From positions 2,206,264 through 2,270,263 of the forward strand of contig CM029374.1 of assembly GCA_017165825.1 (NCBI GenBank): a stretch of DNA of 64,000 bases, written 5' to 3'. The position numbers and the translations under genes are program-made. The stretch comes from Hepsetus odoe (taxonomy: Eukaryota > Chordata > Actinopteri > Characiformes > Hepsetidae). This document shows positions 33,820 through 46,262 of this stretch, one piece after another (the first letter of the stretch is position 1; each line of letters begins with the position of its first letter). The notes beneath the pieces were generated by a model, which saw only the letters and a list, made by a program, of their open reading frames with translations, made no database searches and was not told where the DNA came from.

Positions 33820-33975
33820 CTTTCCTGCCTTCCTGGTGGAGGGATACGTGCAGGGCGTTGCGAGACAAAATAGTCCCTAAAGACAACTCTATCACTTTGG
33901 CTCCTGACCGGCACGAATCCAGACAGACTGCTTTGTCTCCTTATCTGACAGAAGGTTTCAGCATCTTCTGAAGCA
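33820..33975 (+). repeat. Dispersed repeat, copy 1
   Basis: Shares the layout cagac-gctttgtctccttatctgacagaa with 35225-35390. Family not identified. Confidence 0.4.
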
Positions 33976-34170
33976 CGTGCATCAGTCTTTTCTTGTCTTT
34001 GACAATGTCTTACCAATTCCTGTCAAAGTTCTGATCTATGTGTGTTCTCTGTTGAGGATGTTGTTGTTGTTTCCACTCAACAACCTGTAAACTGTCCAGA
34101 CTGTGTGTCCGAATGACAATCTTTTATAATAAATCTGTTTAAAAGTATTTTTCTTATTGTCTTACAGAAG

Positions 34171-34195
34171 TGTGTGTGTGTGTGTGTGTGTGTGT
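34171..34195. repeat. (TG)n microsatellite
   Basis: Twelve TG units followed by a GA-rich patch. Confidence 0.9.
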
Positions 34196-34199
34196 TAGA

Positions 34200-35220
34200 G
34201 AGAGAAAGAAAGAGAATCAATGCCACTCTTTCATTCTCATTCCCTCTATACTAATCGTACAGCATGTCTTTGTCTCTGTCTCTGTTGTTCTCTCTCTTTG
34301 TCCCACTCACTCTCTCTAATACTTGACCTTAACTGCTGCCTCATTCATTCGTCCTGGCTTTGAATCTCTCTCTCTCTCCGTCTCCTGCTGCGTAGACTCG
34401 CTCTCTGCCCTCTCTCTCTCTTCAGTCTGGCCTCTATAATCCTTCCTTCAATACCCAGAGCTGCAGACCCCGCTGCCCCGGTTGCTATCGGGTTCCCCCC
34501 TGGCCTCCTTTTCAGGGTCCCGTACCTCCGGCCTCTTCTTCAGCTTCTCCTGGGTTTTACGGACCACCCTGTCCGGGTCAGCAAGCGAAAGAGGGGGTCG
34601 GGGTGCGGCGGGCAATGCAAAGGCTACAAGAGTGTCTGACCTCATCATCGAAACTTCCAATATCCAAACAGTTCGATTTGCTTTGATAATGAAAGATTCT
34701 TCAAAGCAGTCTGTTCGTTTGGTGGTTTCCATAGCAACACACCACATTCATCCACGAAAAAAGTGCCCAACACCTGATGTCACTTGGACAACAATCAGCA
34801 CTAAGAAGTGAGACTCATGCAACGTTCATTGTCAGCCGACTGAATGGAAAACGCTCTCTCAAGTGGAAAAAGCTGAGTTTGAGTTTTTATATAAGGAGTC
34901 AATAAACATCTCAAACACTACAAACTGAAAGTTGAGAGGTTAATGCAACATTAATTCACTAAAAATCTGATCATTTACCTTTTATCCAATTCATACACCA
35001 ACTAGCTGCTCCCGTGCTCATCAAATAACATGCAGCCCATTGAGAAGCTGGTTGATTTTGTTTAATACGCACTTTTAATTTGATCACACCCATAAAAAGG
35101 GGAATCAAACTAATAGTAAAGTGGCATAGTTTCTCCAAATTCACTAAAAAGTCATATTTACTCTCAAAACTATCAACAGCACATCTAGACCACAAACCAA
35201 CCCAGCGGCCATGTTTTAAT
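34200..35220. other. Unassigned stretch with a GC-rich patch
   Basis: CT-rich sequence (34230-34430), then a GC-rich patch at 34450-34620 (agctgcagaccccgctgccc; ggggtcggggtgcggcgggc). The patch looks like the start of an old retroelement, but I cannot name it. The rest is AT-rich with no exon. Confidence 0.35.
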
Positions 35221-35224
35221 ATAT

Positions 35225-35390
35225 AAAGCACTGGAGTAAAGTTGTCCCGACCTCTCTACACACAGATTTGAAACAGATCTACTTCCTATGCCTGGTTCAG
35301 TGCTGCTGGTGAGCAGAAACTCTGCCAGACTCCTTTGTCCTCTTATCTGACAGAAAGCCTTTTGAATGCTGTAAAGCTGACGAAATCTGG
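35225..35390 (+). repeat. Dispersed repeat, copy 2
   Basis: Contains cctttgtcctcttatctgac and agaaagcctttt, matching the copy at 33820-33975 in order. Confidence 0.4.
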
Positions 35391-35537
35391 ACATCGTTCA
35401 AAAATGTATGGCGATATCATCATCTATAGGCAGCAGCTGGCCTGCGGTTTGAGAGCACGCCCATCAGTATCTGTCTGAACCTGAATTTGAAGCTAAACTC
35501 TTAGCTTGCAAGCTCCCCACGTTAACTCCAACATGGT

Positions 35538-35755
35538 CAGCAGCGGTGGCCTAGTGCTCATCGGAAGGTCGCGGGTTCAAATCCAGGACCAGTAGGTTGC
35601 CCTGAGGGGCCCTTGTGCAAGGTACCATCCCCAACACTGCTCCCTGGGTACTGCATGTATAAATTCAGAGGGTTAAATACAGAGAATTGTATTGTGGTTC
35701 TCTGTGCTGTGTGTTCACAATGACTAATAATCACTTTCACTTTCACCACAGCTCT
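35538..35755 (+). mobile_element. SINE family B
   Basis: Head gcagcggtggcctagtgctc with box B-like gggttcaaatcc, body tgcaaggtaccatccccaac, tail cacaatgactaataatcact. One of the more complete copies. Confidence 0.85.
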
Positions 35756-35994
35756 TACTTACAGCCTGATTTAGCGGGAAGACCGAACATCTAGTGTGTG
35801 TGTGGTGTTTGGAAATCCTGATGTGAACTTGAGATAATGAAATGGAAACACTGATAAAGATATAAAAGATTACACACACACACACCATTGTACCATATTC
35901 AGTGTCATAACTTCACTCAGACAGCCCGAAATACAGACAGACGCCTCCCCTTTCACGCACACGTTTATTCCTCCCTCTCTTTCGCTGTGTATGT

Positions 35995-36350
35995 GCGTGC
36001 CTGAGTACAAGGCCCCTAACTGGGCCCAGTCATTAACGCATTTCAGCACACACACACAGGCTGAGCGCTCTAATTGCCTCCATTAGAACGTGAGTGTGTG
36101 TGTGAAGAAGGACACACACAAGGTCCTCCAACCTGTTGATGGACAGCATGACCCCCTTCCGCTACAGCGACACTGATTACAGAGGCAGCAAGGAACAAGC
36201 GAGGCTTGTTCGGGTGTACCATCCTCGCTCATACACACATCCACACACACTTTCCCTCCCGACCCCTCTGACCTGCCAGGACCTGGAGGATCACCCTGCA
36301 TTGTCCCGTTTCACCCCCATTAAGCTCCATGACGTCAGACGTGTGTGAAT
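35995..36350. promoter_or_regulatory. Candidate conserved non-coding element
   Basis: Complex, non-repetitive sequence with homeodomain-type cores (ctctaattgcctccattag at 36068-36086). It is followed by an open stretch from 36136 (MMDSMTPFRYSDTDYRGSKE) that resembles no family I know. Conservation is untested. Confidence 0.3.
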
Positions 36351-36399
36351 ACGGTGCGTTTTTGCATAAGAGTTCGGGTGTTGTTTTTGAACAAGTTTG

Positions 36400-36520
36400 A
36401 TCTTTAAGGTCACCTCATGGGGTGGACATGAGAGACATGTGCTCTCCCTGTATCTGCTTGGGTTTCCTCCAGGAGCCCTGGTTTCAAAAGACATCAGATG
36501 GATGGGAGTTTGTTCCCAAG
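36400..36520 (+). mobile_element. L2-like tail repeat, partial
   Basis: gtgctctccctgtatctgct and tgggtttcctccaggagccc match the middle of the repeat at 43690-43920. Confidence 0.5.
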
Positions 36521-37350
36521 GTGTGTACGTGTCTTCTGATGAACCTGTCCTGGATGTTTCTCACTGGCATAGACTCCTCCATCATCACTCTAATTAAGAC
36601 AAGTGGCTCAGATGGACAAATTCTAGTTAGAGGCTCAGTGATGCCTCAGACATCTGGACTTTTCAGTGAGTCCATGTCCTGTGACACAGTGAAGCAGGAG
36701 ACCCTTTTACTTTGATGGTCACAATGACCTCCAGGATGTTTCTGAAGGTTGTCCCCTGTTAGTGAGCGTCACACGCCTGTCACTTTACTCTAGAGAGGTC
36801 AAGTGGTGCAGCTGGATGCAATTAGTGTACAGATGGAGATAGGGATGAATGGTGAGAGATTGGAGAAGATAGTGTGAAGATACAGAGTGATATACTAATT
36901 TACTTATTCCTGATGCTAATGGTGTGTTATCTGACCATGGTGTGACCTCTATGTTTCTCTCATCAGAGGATGGGCTTCACTAGACCTTACTGACAGAGTA
37001 AACACTTGGGTTGAAGAGAAGAAGTACAAATTCATTTTTGATTTTAAACTGTCCTTTCTCACCTCCTCACATTTTCAGAACAGACTCCTTCCTTTAGTCT
37101 GAACATTTGATTTGAATCCTTCCTTGTTTTTATTGTCCATCACCTTCCCAACATCCAGACCCGTTTCAGCATAAATGCACACAAACGCACAGAAAAGATG
37201 TACGTCTGTGTGTCCATCGGTGCAGGACAGAGTGGAGGAGACGTGAGAGTGAGGACAGGGAGAGTGGACGGTGGAGTTCAGGGTGTGTGGAGTGTGTGTC
37301 CGTGACGGGAGAACTAGTAGAGACGTGGATGAAAGTGAAGTGGTGAAGTT
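36521..37350. other. No feature recognised
   Basis: Mixed-composition sequence without splice-bounded coding signal. A GA-rich patch at 37215-37340 has several gtggag/gtgtgt runs. Confidence 0.4.
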
Positions 37351-37351
37351 A

Positions 37352-37650
37352 ATGTTGATTATTTTCAGTAGATTGTTTTTATTGGAGTTCGAGGCTTTAA
37401 TAGTCTTTAATTCTATTAATATGGAGTGAGATTCAGTTCACTTTCAGCACAGACAGACGCTCCAGACGTCCTTCAGAGGAGACACGTCTCACTTTACACT
37501 CTCAGTACACTCCTGTACTTTTACTTTACACTCTCAGTACACTCCTGTACTCTTTAGCATCAGGAAGATGATGAAAAACTACATTCCTGTACGTTTTACT
37601 TTTATACTCTGGGTACATTCCTGTACTTTTTAATTATATGAAGTAATTGA
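37352..37650 (-). repeat. High-identity inverted repeat, arm 2
   Basis: Reverse of 29085-29262 from attttcagtagattgttttt to agacacgtctcac, followed by tandem ctctcagtacactcctgtac units and decayed gtacattcctgtactttt units. It looks like a recent transposed copy of a non-autonomous element. Confidence 0.8.
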
Positions 37651-37984
37651 ACCAGTACTTCTACATTTTCTTGCTTCTTCTTATTTTTACTACCTTCACT
37701 ATGGGGTTTTTTGTGGCATGTTAAAACTAACACAAATGCACATGAACGTTTTTAGATTAATGTTTCTAATTTATAATCTGTGAATAGTCAAATTCACTCA
37801 AGCATGCTTGTGCACTAACACACCCACACGCGCACACAAACACACACACACACACACCCACACAAGTGCATGCGAACTCATAGGAAAGAAGCAACTCTTT
37901 CTGGCCGGATGAACCCACTGCGCTCATTATATCATAACTGAGCAGAGCTTCAAGACAAAGCAGTGCCAATTCAGTACAGCAGTG

Positions 37985-38290
37985 TGTGTGTGTGTGCATT
38001 TGGCGTGTGGGGACTGGGACCTTTTGATCGCTGGGGCACTCCGAGGTCGCCCTAATCACTCCTGACAGGCCCTTTCCGACAGATTCAGTGAGAAAATTGT
38101 CGATCCTGCGCTGGTTTTTCAACCCTCCACTTGTCAAGCGATCTGAATGCTCTGACCCAATTGACCAGTGGGGATAAAACCGGCCAAACCTCAATGAGCT
38201 CCATGCCTCGGCCATTGTCCCGGGCACAGAGTGCATTCTCTGCCAATTACATCTCGGGTCCTGCGTTAGCATGGCGTCACGGGGTAGCGC
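37985..38290. promoter_or_regulatory. Candidate conserved non-coding element
   Basis: About 300 bp of balanced, non-repetitive sequence between microsatellites. It holds ccaattgaccagtgggg, tgccaattacatctcgg and ttttgatcgctggggc. It has no open frame with coding character on either strand. Confidence 0.35.
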
Positions 38291-38292
38291 AG

Positions 38293-38476
38293 GTGTGTGT
38301 GTGTGTGTGTGTGTGTGTATAAACGGGCGGCGGTTCCTCGGTGGTCCGCCGGGTCATTAGTATAAAGAAGACATAGTTGCAGGCAGGGGTGAACTTTGGC
38401 TGGACAGTCATGATTTTATGATTGACCGTGAGCTAAAGAGGAGCGCTCTCTCTCTCTCTCTCTCTCTCTCGCGCTC

Positions 38477-38510
<34 letters not shown>
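38293..38510. repeat. Microsatellite cluster (GT)n, (CT)n, (CTGT)n
   Basis: (GT)13 at 38293-38318, (CT)n at 38447-38470 and (CTGT)7 at 38478-38507. Confidence 0.9.
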
Positions 38511-38599
38511 ACACTTACACACACACACAAACAAAACCAGTGAGGAACCTTGAGTGCCTTCTGGGTCTTCTATAATTTATAGAAATCTCTAGGATTCAA

Positions 38600-39470
38600 G
38601 TTTAAGTCCAGTCTTGAAACAATGTTGTTCAGAGTCTCGGGTTTTAAAGCCATGTGTTGTAAATCTGGGGTGAGAGTCTCCGGCAAGTCTCTAGAGTGTG
38701 AGTTTCTCAAATCTTGTGAGTCTTTCAGGTTCATGTCTGAGCTGGGTCTTTTGGGTTTGTGTTGGAGTCAAGTTCAGAGCTTCTCTGGTGCAAGTCCATG
38801 TTCATGTCTCTGGAGTTTGACTCTGAGGCAAGTCTTCTTGGTTCTTTGGTTGCACACCTAAGTTAGGTTTTGAGTGTTTGGGTTAAGAGTCTGAGGCAAG
38901 TCTTCAGTCTGATGGGTTCAAGTCTGATACAAGATCCGAGTCTCTGGGGTTTGACTCTGAGGCAAGTCTTCAGTTTTCCAGACGAAAGCCTGAGTTGAGC
39001 TTTGAATCTACGTGATCTTTATCTGAGGCAAGTCATCATTCTTTACAGTGTCTAAATCCAGTCTCAGGACTTTGAGGTGAGACTCTGAGGCACGTCTTGT
39101 GTCTTCTGGGTGCAAATCAGAACTGAGTATGGAGTGCGTGGGCTGAGAGTCTGAAGTGCGTTCCCAGTCTTTTGGATTTGAATCTGAATTCAGTCTGGAG
39201 TCTCTGTCCTAAGAGTCTAAGATGAGTCTGTTGGGTTCTAGTCTGAGAAAAGTCCACAGTCTGTCTGAGACCTTTATAATCTGCATTGAGTCAAGTCTCA
39301 AGTCACTGGATTGCAATTCTTCCATCTCTCTGTGCATTTCTGAGTCAGGTTTTGAGTTCTTTCGGCTGTAGGTCTTCAGTCTCTTGAGTGCAGGTCCAAT
39401 TATGAGTCTCTTCACTGTGAATCAGAGTCAAGTCTTGAACCTCTGGTCTGCGGTTCGAGTCTCGGGTCTC
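38600..39470. repeat. Decayed minisatellite rich in gagtct/aagtct
   Basis: Repeats of a unit like gactctgaggcaagtcttca alternate with gggttcaagtctgag. Period is roughly 30-70 bp and poorly kept. No other family signal. Confidence 0.75.
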
Positions 39471-39479
39471 TGCATTTTG

Positions 39480-40140
39480 AAACCTGGCATGTTTATTTGT
39501 GTTCTGGGTGGATTTCGTAAAAGCTCATGCACTTCAGATTTGTTAAAGTGCCATGTGAGTGTGAAACAAACAATCAAGATCATTCCTTTCCTTCATAGGA
39601 ACTTGCAAAATCACCCAAACTTTTAGAGCTGCAAGCAAAACATGACCCTGTCTGTAACTTCAGCTCATCAGATTGGTGTTTATTCGTCTGGAGCCTTTGA
39701 CACCCACACGTAGCCTAAACATACACTCACACACACCCTTTCTTGCTGGACAGTCCTCAAGATAGCAGTGTCCACCTCCACAAAAAATATTCAGACACGG
39801 TATTTTTACATTTCCACTGAAGGGTTTGCCCATGTCTGCTTATATTTTTACCTCTTTCCAAACTTTCAAAACTATCATGTAACCCATGGAATTATAGGGG
39901 GACCAAAAAAACATCTAATCCACCTCCAAACACATCCAATCTACCTTCTGTTTTAGACTTTTCCCAAATTAAATCCTTCAAAGTGAAACCAGAGCCTTTC
40001 ACAAGACAAATAATCACCTGCTGTTGAGAAAAAAATGTGTTTTAAAATTTAGTTTTGAAATTGCATCCAAACATCATGATCAGTTGAGCTATTATTGACT
40101 TAGAATCTATTCTAAACATTAAAGTATACTGAAGAGGCAT
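39480..40140. other. No feature recognised
   Basis: AT-rich unique sequence between two decayed tandem arrays. Confidence 0.4.
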
Positions 40141-40149
40141 CACCAGATC

Positions 40150-40870
40150 CAAAGCTTCAGTTAGTCCTGCTTTTAATCCAAGCCTGAATACAACCCACAA
40201 ACATTCTCTTCAAGTCCAACACCAAGTTAAAAATCTTAAACCCAGCCGTATCGAGCTAAATTCTGTCTGAACATGACCTTAACCAAGTGAAGTCTCTCAG
40301 AAACCGTCTCTAGCCAACAAACCTCTGACTGTATTTGTTAGAAATCTAATTCAGATTCAGAATTTACTGTAGCCAACAGAATTCCATCTGAACCCAAGCT
40401 GAAAACCGTCTGTATCCAAAGAAGCTCAGTCTGAAATCAACTGCAGTGAAAGAAAGTCTAGTTCAAACTGACTGTGGCAGAAGAAAGTGTCTCTGAACCT
40501 GTAAATCCAACTATAACTGACCGTCTTCTCTGAAAACGACAGTAGCCAGCCAGTTTTCTTCTGAACCTAAGTGTAGCCAAAGACGTTCTGCCTGAAACCA
40601 GCTGTATTGGAATGAAGGTCTGGCTGAATAAATTCTGTCTAAACCCAACTGTAGCAGAAGAACTTCTCGCTCAAACCAGCTGTAGCTGAAGAAATTCTCT
40701 CTGAAGCCAACTGTAACTGACCATCGACAACAAAAGTTTGGTCTGAAACGGACTCTAATCTGACAAAGTTTCATCTGAGGTTGTCTAAAATCAGTCTGAC
40801 CTTGACTGTAGCCAATAAAAATCAGTCCGAACTCGAGTGTAGCTCCAGAGAAATGCAGGAGAAGTTACAT
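40150..40870. repeat. Decayed 39-bp minisatellite
   Basis: Units combine aaaccagctgtagctgaaga with aattctctctgaa. The minus-strand translation repeats about every 13 residues (SWFEREVLLLQLG, SWFQAERLWLHLG), which fixes the period near 39 bp. Confidence 0.75.
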
Positions 40871-41085
40871 GGATCCAGGACCTACACAACACTTCAGTAG
40901 GAGGAGATGAGCTTACTGACTGAAAAGTGCTAAACCATCAAACGTCTGAAAAAATCTCCCTCACTGATAGATTCATTTCAGTCCTTACTATAGTTAACCA
41001 CCAATCTCTCTCTCTCTCTCTCTGCCTCTGTCTCTCACTGGGTCAAAAATGTATGTCCAGGGTTGATTTCAAGAAGTATAATCAC

Positions 41086-41087
<2 letters not shown>

Positions 41088-41127
<40 letters not shown>

Positions 41128-41130
41128 GAG
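41088..41130. repeat. (GA)n microsatellite
   Basis: About 43 bp of GA with one GGG interruption. Confidence 0.95.
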
Positions 41131-41149
41131 GTCTAACTCTTCTAATCTC

Positions 41150-41420
41150 TTCATTCTCATCCCAAAATGACCATGGTTCAGTAGAGGAGCTGGCATAAAC
41201 CACTAATTTGTGTTAATTAGACCCGAGGCTTCACACCCGTATAGGGAGACGGTGTGTGTGCGTGAGCGTGTGTGTTTGTGTTAGCAACTGCTTTAATCAT
41301 GTCTATTGTGGGCTGAAATCCCACTAATCCCTTTCTCCTACACACAGGCCCAGGCTGTCTGCCTTCACAGGTCAACGTTGGGCCAAAGCTCCTTCCTTCA
41401 TATCTCAAATGAATCCCGCG
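41150..41420. promoter_or_regulatory. Candidate conserved non-coding element
   Basis: Unique sequence with ccactaatttgtgttaatta (41198-41217), a strong pair of homeodomain cores, and caactgctttaatcatgtc. Conservation is untested. Confidence 0.35.
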
Positions 41421-43240
41421 TCCAAGCTACACTCGCTTAAAACCTCAATCTGGACAGCACTGGACCAGATTCAGTATTTGCTTATAGATCAGACAGTCAA
41501 ACAGCATCAGAAACCCCACAAACAGGTCTATCATATACTGAACACCTCTGCATGCTCTTGGCGGGGCCGGGGTTACTGCGTAACATTGGATTTTTCAGCA
41601 AACTACCAAACACCTCCTCTGTATCTGTCCCTCAGGCCTGCCACCCCCCCAACCTCCCCGTCTCAGTCTTTTTCTGTCAGTCTGTCTGCAGTAGGTGGTG
41701 ATTAAGAAGGATTTAGGGGCCTAGTGTGTGACGCTGCTGCTACTCCTCCCGACTAGAATGCAATTCTGAATGAAGAAACCCCACTGACTGTTCATTCATG
41801 CCCTGCACTTCATCTACATTCCCCAACTCAGACATAGCACTGTCTTTACACACACCCTTGGTGCTGAAAGTAGGGACTGTGACGTGTAGCCAGCAGGTGC
41901 CTGATTGCAGCTGAGCTTTTTTTTTTTTTTTTTTTTAAAGACAAGAATGGTGGTTAATGGGTTCTGGGTTCCCAGCTTAGAGTCCTACTTTCCGGTTTCC
42001 TTCCAGTCAAAGATATTAAGATCTACCCAACAGATACGTTTTCACTGGCCTGGATCATCCAAAATCACCCTCAATTGCATTGTTAGGGTGAGCATCACAT
42101 GAAACACTATGTTTACCCGTTAGCACTTTGAGAAGACATGTTTCAGAAAGCAGCAGGAAATCCAGTTTTTCCAGATGGAAAACAGGAAAAAGTTTGGGAT
42201 AAGTCTTGATATGTGGACTGGGACTGTCCCTCCCGTTCTAGTGGGTAAAACAGCTGATCTTCATCTCTCTTGAACTGAAGACACTCTGGACAGACAGCCA
42301 CCTTACTGACCCTTCACTAATTACATACAGCTAAAGTAGAGAGGATGGCATGGATCCGGAACATCTCACGAGAGAAGAACTTTAGAACTTTAGGGTGACT
42401 TAATTGTTGACTGAGCAACACAGCAACCATCTTCATTCCTCAAGCACTGAGTGAACTCAAGTGGGGTTTATTTAGTGTCCCTCAGCACAGCTGTAGTGTA
42501 TAAAGCTCTGCTCTTCTCTTTTTGGACCTAAATTTCAAAGCAGATTCCTGGAAAGTGTCAATTAACTGTAAAAATTTGGGGGTAAAATGTGAAATTTCAT
42601 ACTAAAACGAAGTATGAAACTAAAACTGAAGATTTGGAGACAACATTAGAGAAGCAAGATTACATTGGTTTGGACATGGTTTGGTTCATGTGGTGACCCC
42701 TAAACTGGAGCAGCTGAAAGGAGAAGAATAGCAGAAGTGAGGAAAAAGTGTGTCCCTTCATGTGGTAATGTCCCTCAGGAAACGGTCTAAACCCTAAAGA
42801 ACCACTGCCTAGCATTTCCACAAGAGGACTTTATGGCGTTCGCTCCAGCCAAAACAAACTGCAGAAGGAACTTGTACTCTAAACCACAGAGCTTCAACCA
42901 AACCCAAACAGCCATGATCTGTTCATCTGCCAAGTTCACACCACATGCTAAGGTCTAGCACAAAACTCCTACTCCTCAGAAGGTGACTAAACCCGGCCTG
43001 GACAGGACGGAAAACGTCTGTCCTCAAAAATGGAGAGCTCACGAGTGAGTTCTTGATTTAAACAAATTCGTTTTTCACCCAGTTTGAGCTACATCTCCTC
43101 CTTCATGCGAAGCTGAGAGGAGGAAGCCTAGCATGTTTCCTCTGAGAAATCTTCCCACTGCGTCTTTTCAGTATTCTTAGGAAATAATATTTTAGTTAAA
43201 AAAACAAACAAACCACAAAGACGTTTGGTTGATAAGTAGC
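41421..43240. other. Mostly unique, no gene recognised
   Basis: Contains a T20 run at 41918-41936. A piece near 42660-42730 (attggtttggacatggtttg) resembles LINE text. I find no exon. Confidence 0.4.
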
Positions 43241-43333
43241 ATAGCTAAAAGTCAGCAATGAGCATGCTAACAGCATTAACCAAATGAGCACCAAATGGAA
43301 TGCTAACAAACATCAGTAATTAGCATGATCGCT

Positions 43334-43435
43334 TGACAGACCAATTAGCACAAATTAGCATGCTAACTGGACAGACCAATTAGAACCAATTAGCATGGTA
43401 ACTGGATAGACCAATTAGAACCAATTAGCGTGCCT
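43334..43435. repeat. 35-bp tandem repeat, three units
   Basis: Three units starting gacagaccaattag / gacagaccaattag / gatagaccaattag, each with a second aattagc core. Similar but looser text extends left to about 43250. Confidence 0.85.
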
Positions 43436-43689
43436 TAATAGTCTCAAACCCTGTTCAGTACATCTCTAATAGACGTTTATGGGCTTTCTGACACTGTAGG
43501 ATTAAACGTTATCTACAAACATTTGTAAATTGAAAAAATGTCTGGAATATATAATGAATAAACAAATTTCACTCTCTGACTAGTAGCTAAAAGTATTTTT
43601 TGTTTAAAATGCAATGTTTCACTGCTGGATAACACTGGTTTGTTATTTATTGATGTCATTTCTACTAAAACTAAAAAATATGTACTAAG

Positions 43690-43920
43690 TGGACATGTTT
43701 TCCCCGTGTCTGTGTGTGTTTCCTGTGGGAGCTACGCTTTCCTCCCACTCTCCAACGACCTACACGTCAGGTGGATTGGACATGCAAGGTTTGAGTGTGT
43801 TTTTGTGTCTCTGCCCTGTGGTGTACTGGGCAACCTGTCCAGGGTATGTCCCCGCCTTTCAGTCTGTGAGAGCTGGGATAGGCTCTATCCCTAATCAGCA
43901 CAAGCGGCTCAGAAAATGAG
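43690..43920 (+). mobile_element. L2-like / SINE tail repeat
   Basis: catgttttccccgtgtctgt, then gcaacctgtccagggtatgt, gctgggataggctctatccc and the end ggctcagaaaatgagt. This is the widespread fish repeat shared with 56130 and 63232. Confidence 0.8.
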
Positions 43921-43929
43921 TGCGTGAGT

Positions 43930-44860
43930 ACTTTCAAATATTAGGTTAAAAGCTACAAACCCATTCTCCTGGGACAAATATACCTAAGGTACATGACTAG
44001 ACCTCAAGGACTGTGTGGGAGGGCACATTTACACTGTTCCTTCTGAAGGTGTCCCTGCACTGATAGAGGACTCCTCCTTGCCGTGTCCTCCCAGCGCTTG
44101 GCTGATGTAAATAGATGGTTAATTATTTCACAATGCAGGAGACTGCCTTTACTTTCTGTTTATGTACAGGTCTTGCCAAATAGATGTGAATGGCTGCCTC
44201 CCACACGCTCAGACGCACAGGCGAGCATGTACAGACTGACGGAGAAATATTTTGATCTGTTTTGAAAATACTATAATAGTTTGAATAGATGTCATACTTC
44301 CCCCGAGTGCAAACATCTTACTCAACAGTTAGGCTTTATGTTGACAGCTCAGGGTGGAAATTCACAGGTGAGGCACTATATTTACGTGTGTGTGTGTGTG
44401 TGGGTGGAGGGGAATTAAATTGATTTCCTTTGTTATTATTAGGAAAATATTTTATATATATATATATATATGGCAGCGTGTTGGAATTGATCCCAGGGGA
44501 AGCGCCTTTGTAAATTTACACTCAGCTAATTATGTGAACCTGATATGATTCATGTCCGAATTCTGCATATTCCACATAACTGGCTCACATGCTTGAAATG
44601 GTTCTTCTCATGTGGAGAATGTGTCCAGACTTTTGACTGGTTCAGTTCAGGCAGGTAATGTTTTGCGTGTCTTGCTGTGTGTTCCAGAGGAACCTTAGCG
44701 TGCTCGCTCACGTTGGTGAGAAGATTCCTGAACACCTAAATACCTCACAGTGCTGCTTTCTCTATTTCTCAAGTATGTTTTGCCACAAATATCACCTTGC
44801 GAAATTTCCACCTATCACCAAATGAGTTCACTTCATTGTATCAACCCCGACAAAAACAAA
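43930..44860. other. Unique sequence with microsatellites
   Basis: Contains (GT)n at 44387-44402 and (TA)n at 44452-44471. Otherwise complex text without coding signal. Part of 44500-44760 may belong to the island that follows. Confidence 0.4.
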
Positions 44861-44869
44861 GAGGGGGGG

Positions 44870-45480
44870 GTCACTTGATGTTTAATGATAGTTTATTGAA
44901 CCTGAATATGTGAGATCTTTATGGATCTAGAACCGGTTCCCTGTGGGTGGAAAAAAGCTGGAAAAAGAATGTCCAACAGAGATGTCGCTTGCGTCTGCTC
45001 CTGCTGGACAAATGTGACTTTGGGCTACTTTCCCAGGAAAAAACTCAAACCTCCAGGAGGAAAGAGTGGCTGAACTAATTGTAAATTTGTGAATCACACT
45101 GAATTTTTCTGTGCTTAATAGTTTGATAGGCTTAATGGATGCTTAGTACTCTGAAAGGCCTACATTAGCTTCTGCTTGCTCTAATAATCAGTTGATTTAA
45201 TCTATGCAAAACTAATTAAGCGCCCTGTTGGCATTCAAACAGTGGCATTGTGTCTCACGCACACACATACGCACAACCAAACACACACACCGCTTCAGTA
45301 ATCCAGCAATGCAAGCCTTTCTAGGACATGCAATATAATGATTGGCTGATTAGCCCAGAGCAAATGTTGATCTGGGGTATAAGCTTCTTAAACCTGTTGA
45401 AGGGAAACAATTTGAGCAAACTCATCAAGCTGTGAGGATGCTTGGAAAGCTTAGCTATCTCTGTGAATGGATGTGCAGAG
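44870..45480. promoter_or_regulatory. Candidate conserved non-coding element (strongest in window)
   Basis: About 600 bp with no repeat family and no coding frame. It is rich in transcription-factor-like cores: ctctaataatcagttgattt, gcaaaactaattaagcgccc and aatgattggctgattagccc. It also holds a near-inverted pair, gttggcattcaaacagtggc. This texture is typical of vertebrate developmental enhancers. Conservation is untested. Confidence 0.45.
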
Positions 45481-45526
45481 CATCACATCACATTCATTTA
45501 CAGTGGTGATAAAAATTTTGTGTGTA

Positions 45527-45601
45527 TTTCTGCACAAATATAACATACAAATCATCTGATTTTCAAATCAGATAATGCTTGAGATCAAATTTGTGCAGAA
45601 A
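45527..45601. repeat. Nested perfect inverted repeats (75-bp hairpin)
   Basis: Outer arms TTTCTGCACAAAT (45527-45539) and ATTTGTGCAGAAA (45589-45601) are exact reverse complements. Inside lies a separate 20-bp palindrome, ATCTGATTTTCAAATCAGAT (45554-45573). It may be a small transposon core or a cruciform-forming site. Confidence 0.8.
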
Positions 45602-46062
45602 TTTTGAAAACCCTAGTGACATTTTACAGCAGACGTTGTTGTAAGGTAGCTTTACAGAATCTGTAGCTTAGCCCCAAGGAAAAAGTCCTTAGAGTTCCTT
45701 TAAGAGGAAGCATCTCAAAAAGGGAATCTCGTTCAACACTAACAAGAGAATCAAAAAATTTTATTGATGAGACAGCTAAGGTCTTGGACACACCACATGG
45801 TCAAATGTCCATACAGTGGGTTTAGTTTAGACACTGTTTGATTAGTGACCGAGGGTCCCACATTCTTTCACCAGGAATATCTTCCCACAAGTCTGTCTGC
45901 TCTCCAAATTATACTTAGTCACCAAAACAGGCATGAAAAATTATACCATGGATGAGATTTTTATTGGATGAGGCATTTTTTCTTCTAGAAATGGACATTT
46001 TTGTCCAGCAAAAACAACAACAACTGAATCACAGCACTTGGGTTTGATTTCCAGTAGGACAT

Positions 46063-46262
46063 TTACATTTATAGCATTTAGCAGACGCTCTTATCCAGAG
46101 CGACTTCCATGTCCTAATAACAGGGACAGTCCCCCTGGAGCAACTCAGGGTTAAGGGTCTTGCTCAGGGACCCAGTGGTGGTAGTGCTAGAGGTGGGATT
46201 CGAACCGGGGACCTCTTGATCCAGAGGTCCGTAGGCAAGTATCCTACCACTGGACCACCAGT
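46063..46262 (-). mobile_element. SINE family A
   Basis: Nearly complete reverse copy: gcagacgctcttatccagag, gtcttgctcagggacccagt, box B gggattcgaaccgggg, end tcctaccactggaccacca. Confidence 0.85.

Noticed and set aside
34448..34747. 99-codon minus-strand frame in a GC-rich patch
   Set aside because: Could be retroelement debris. No recognisable protein and no splice context.
36136..36348. 70-codon plus-strand frame starting MMDSMTPFRYS
   Set aside because: No recognisable family and no donor at a fitting place. Kept only as part of a candidate non-coding element.
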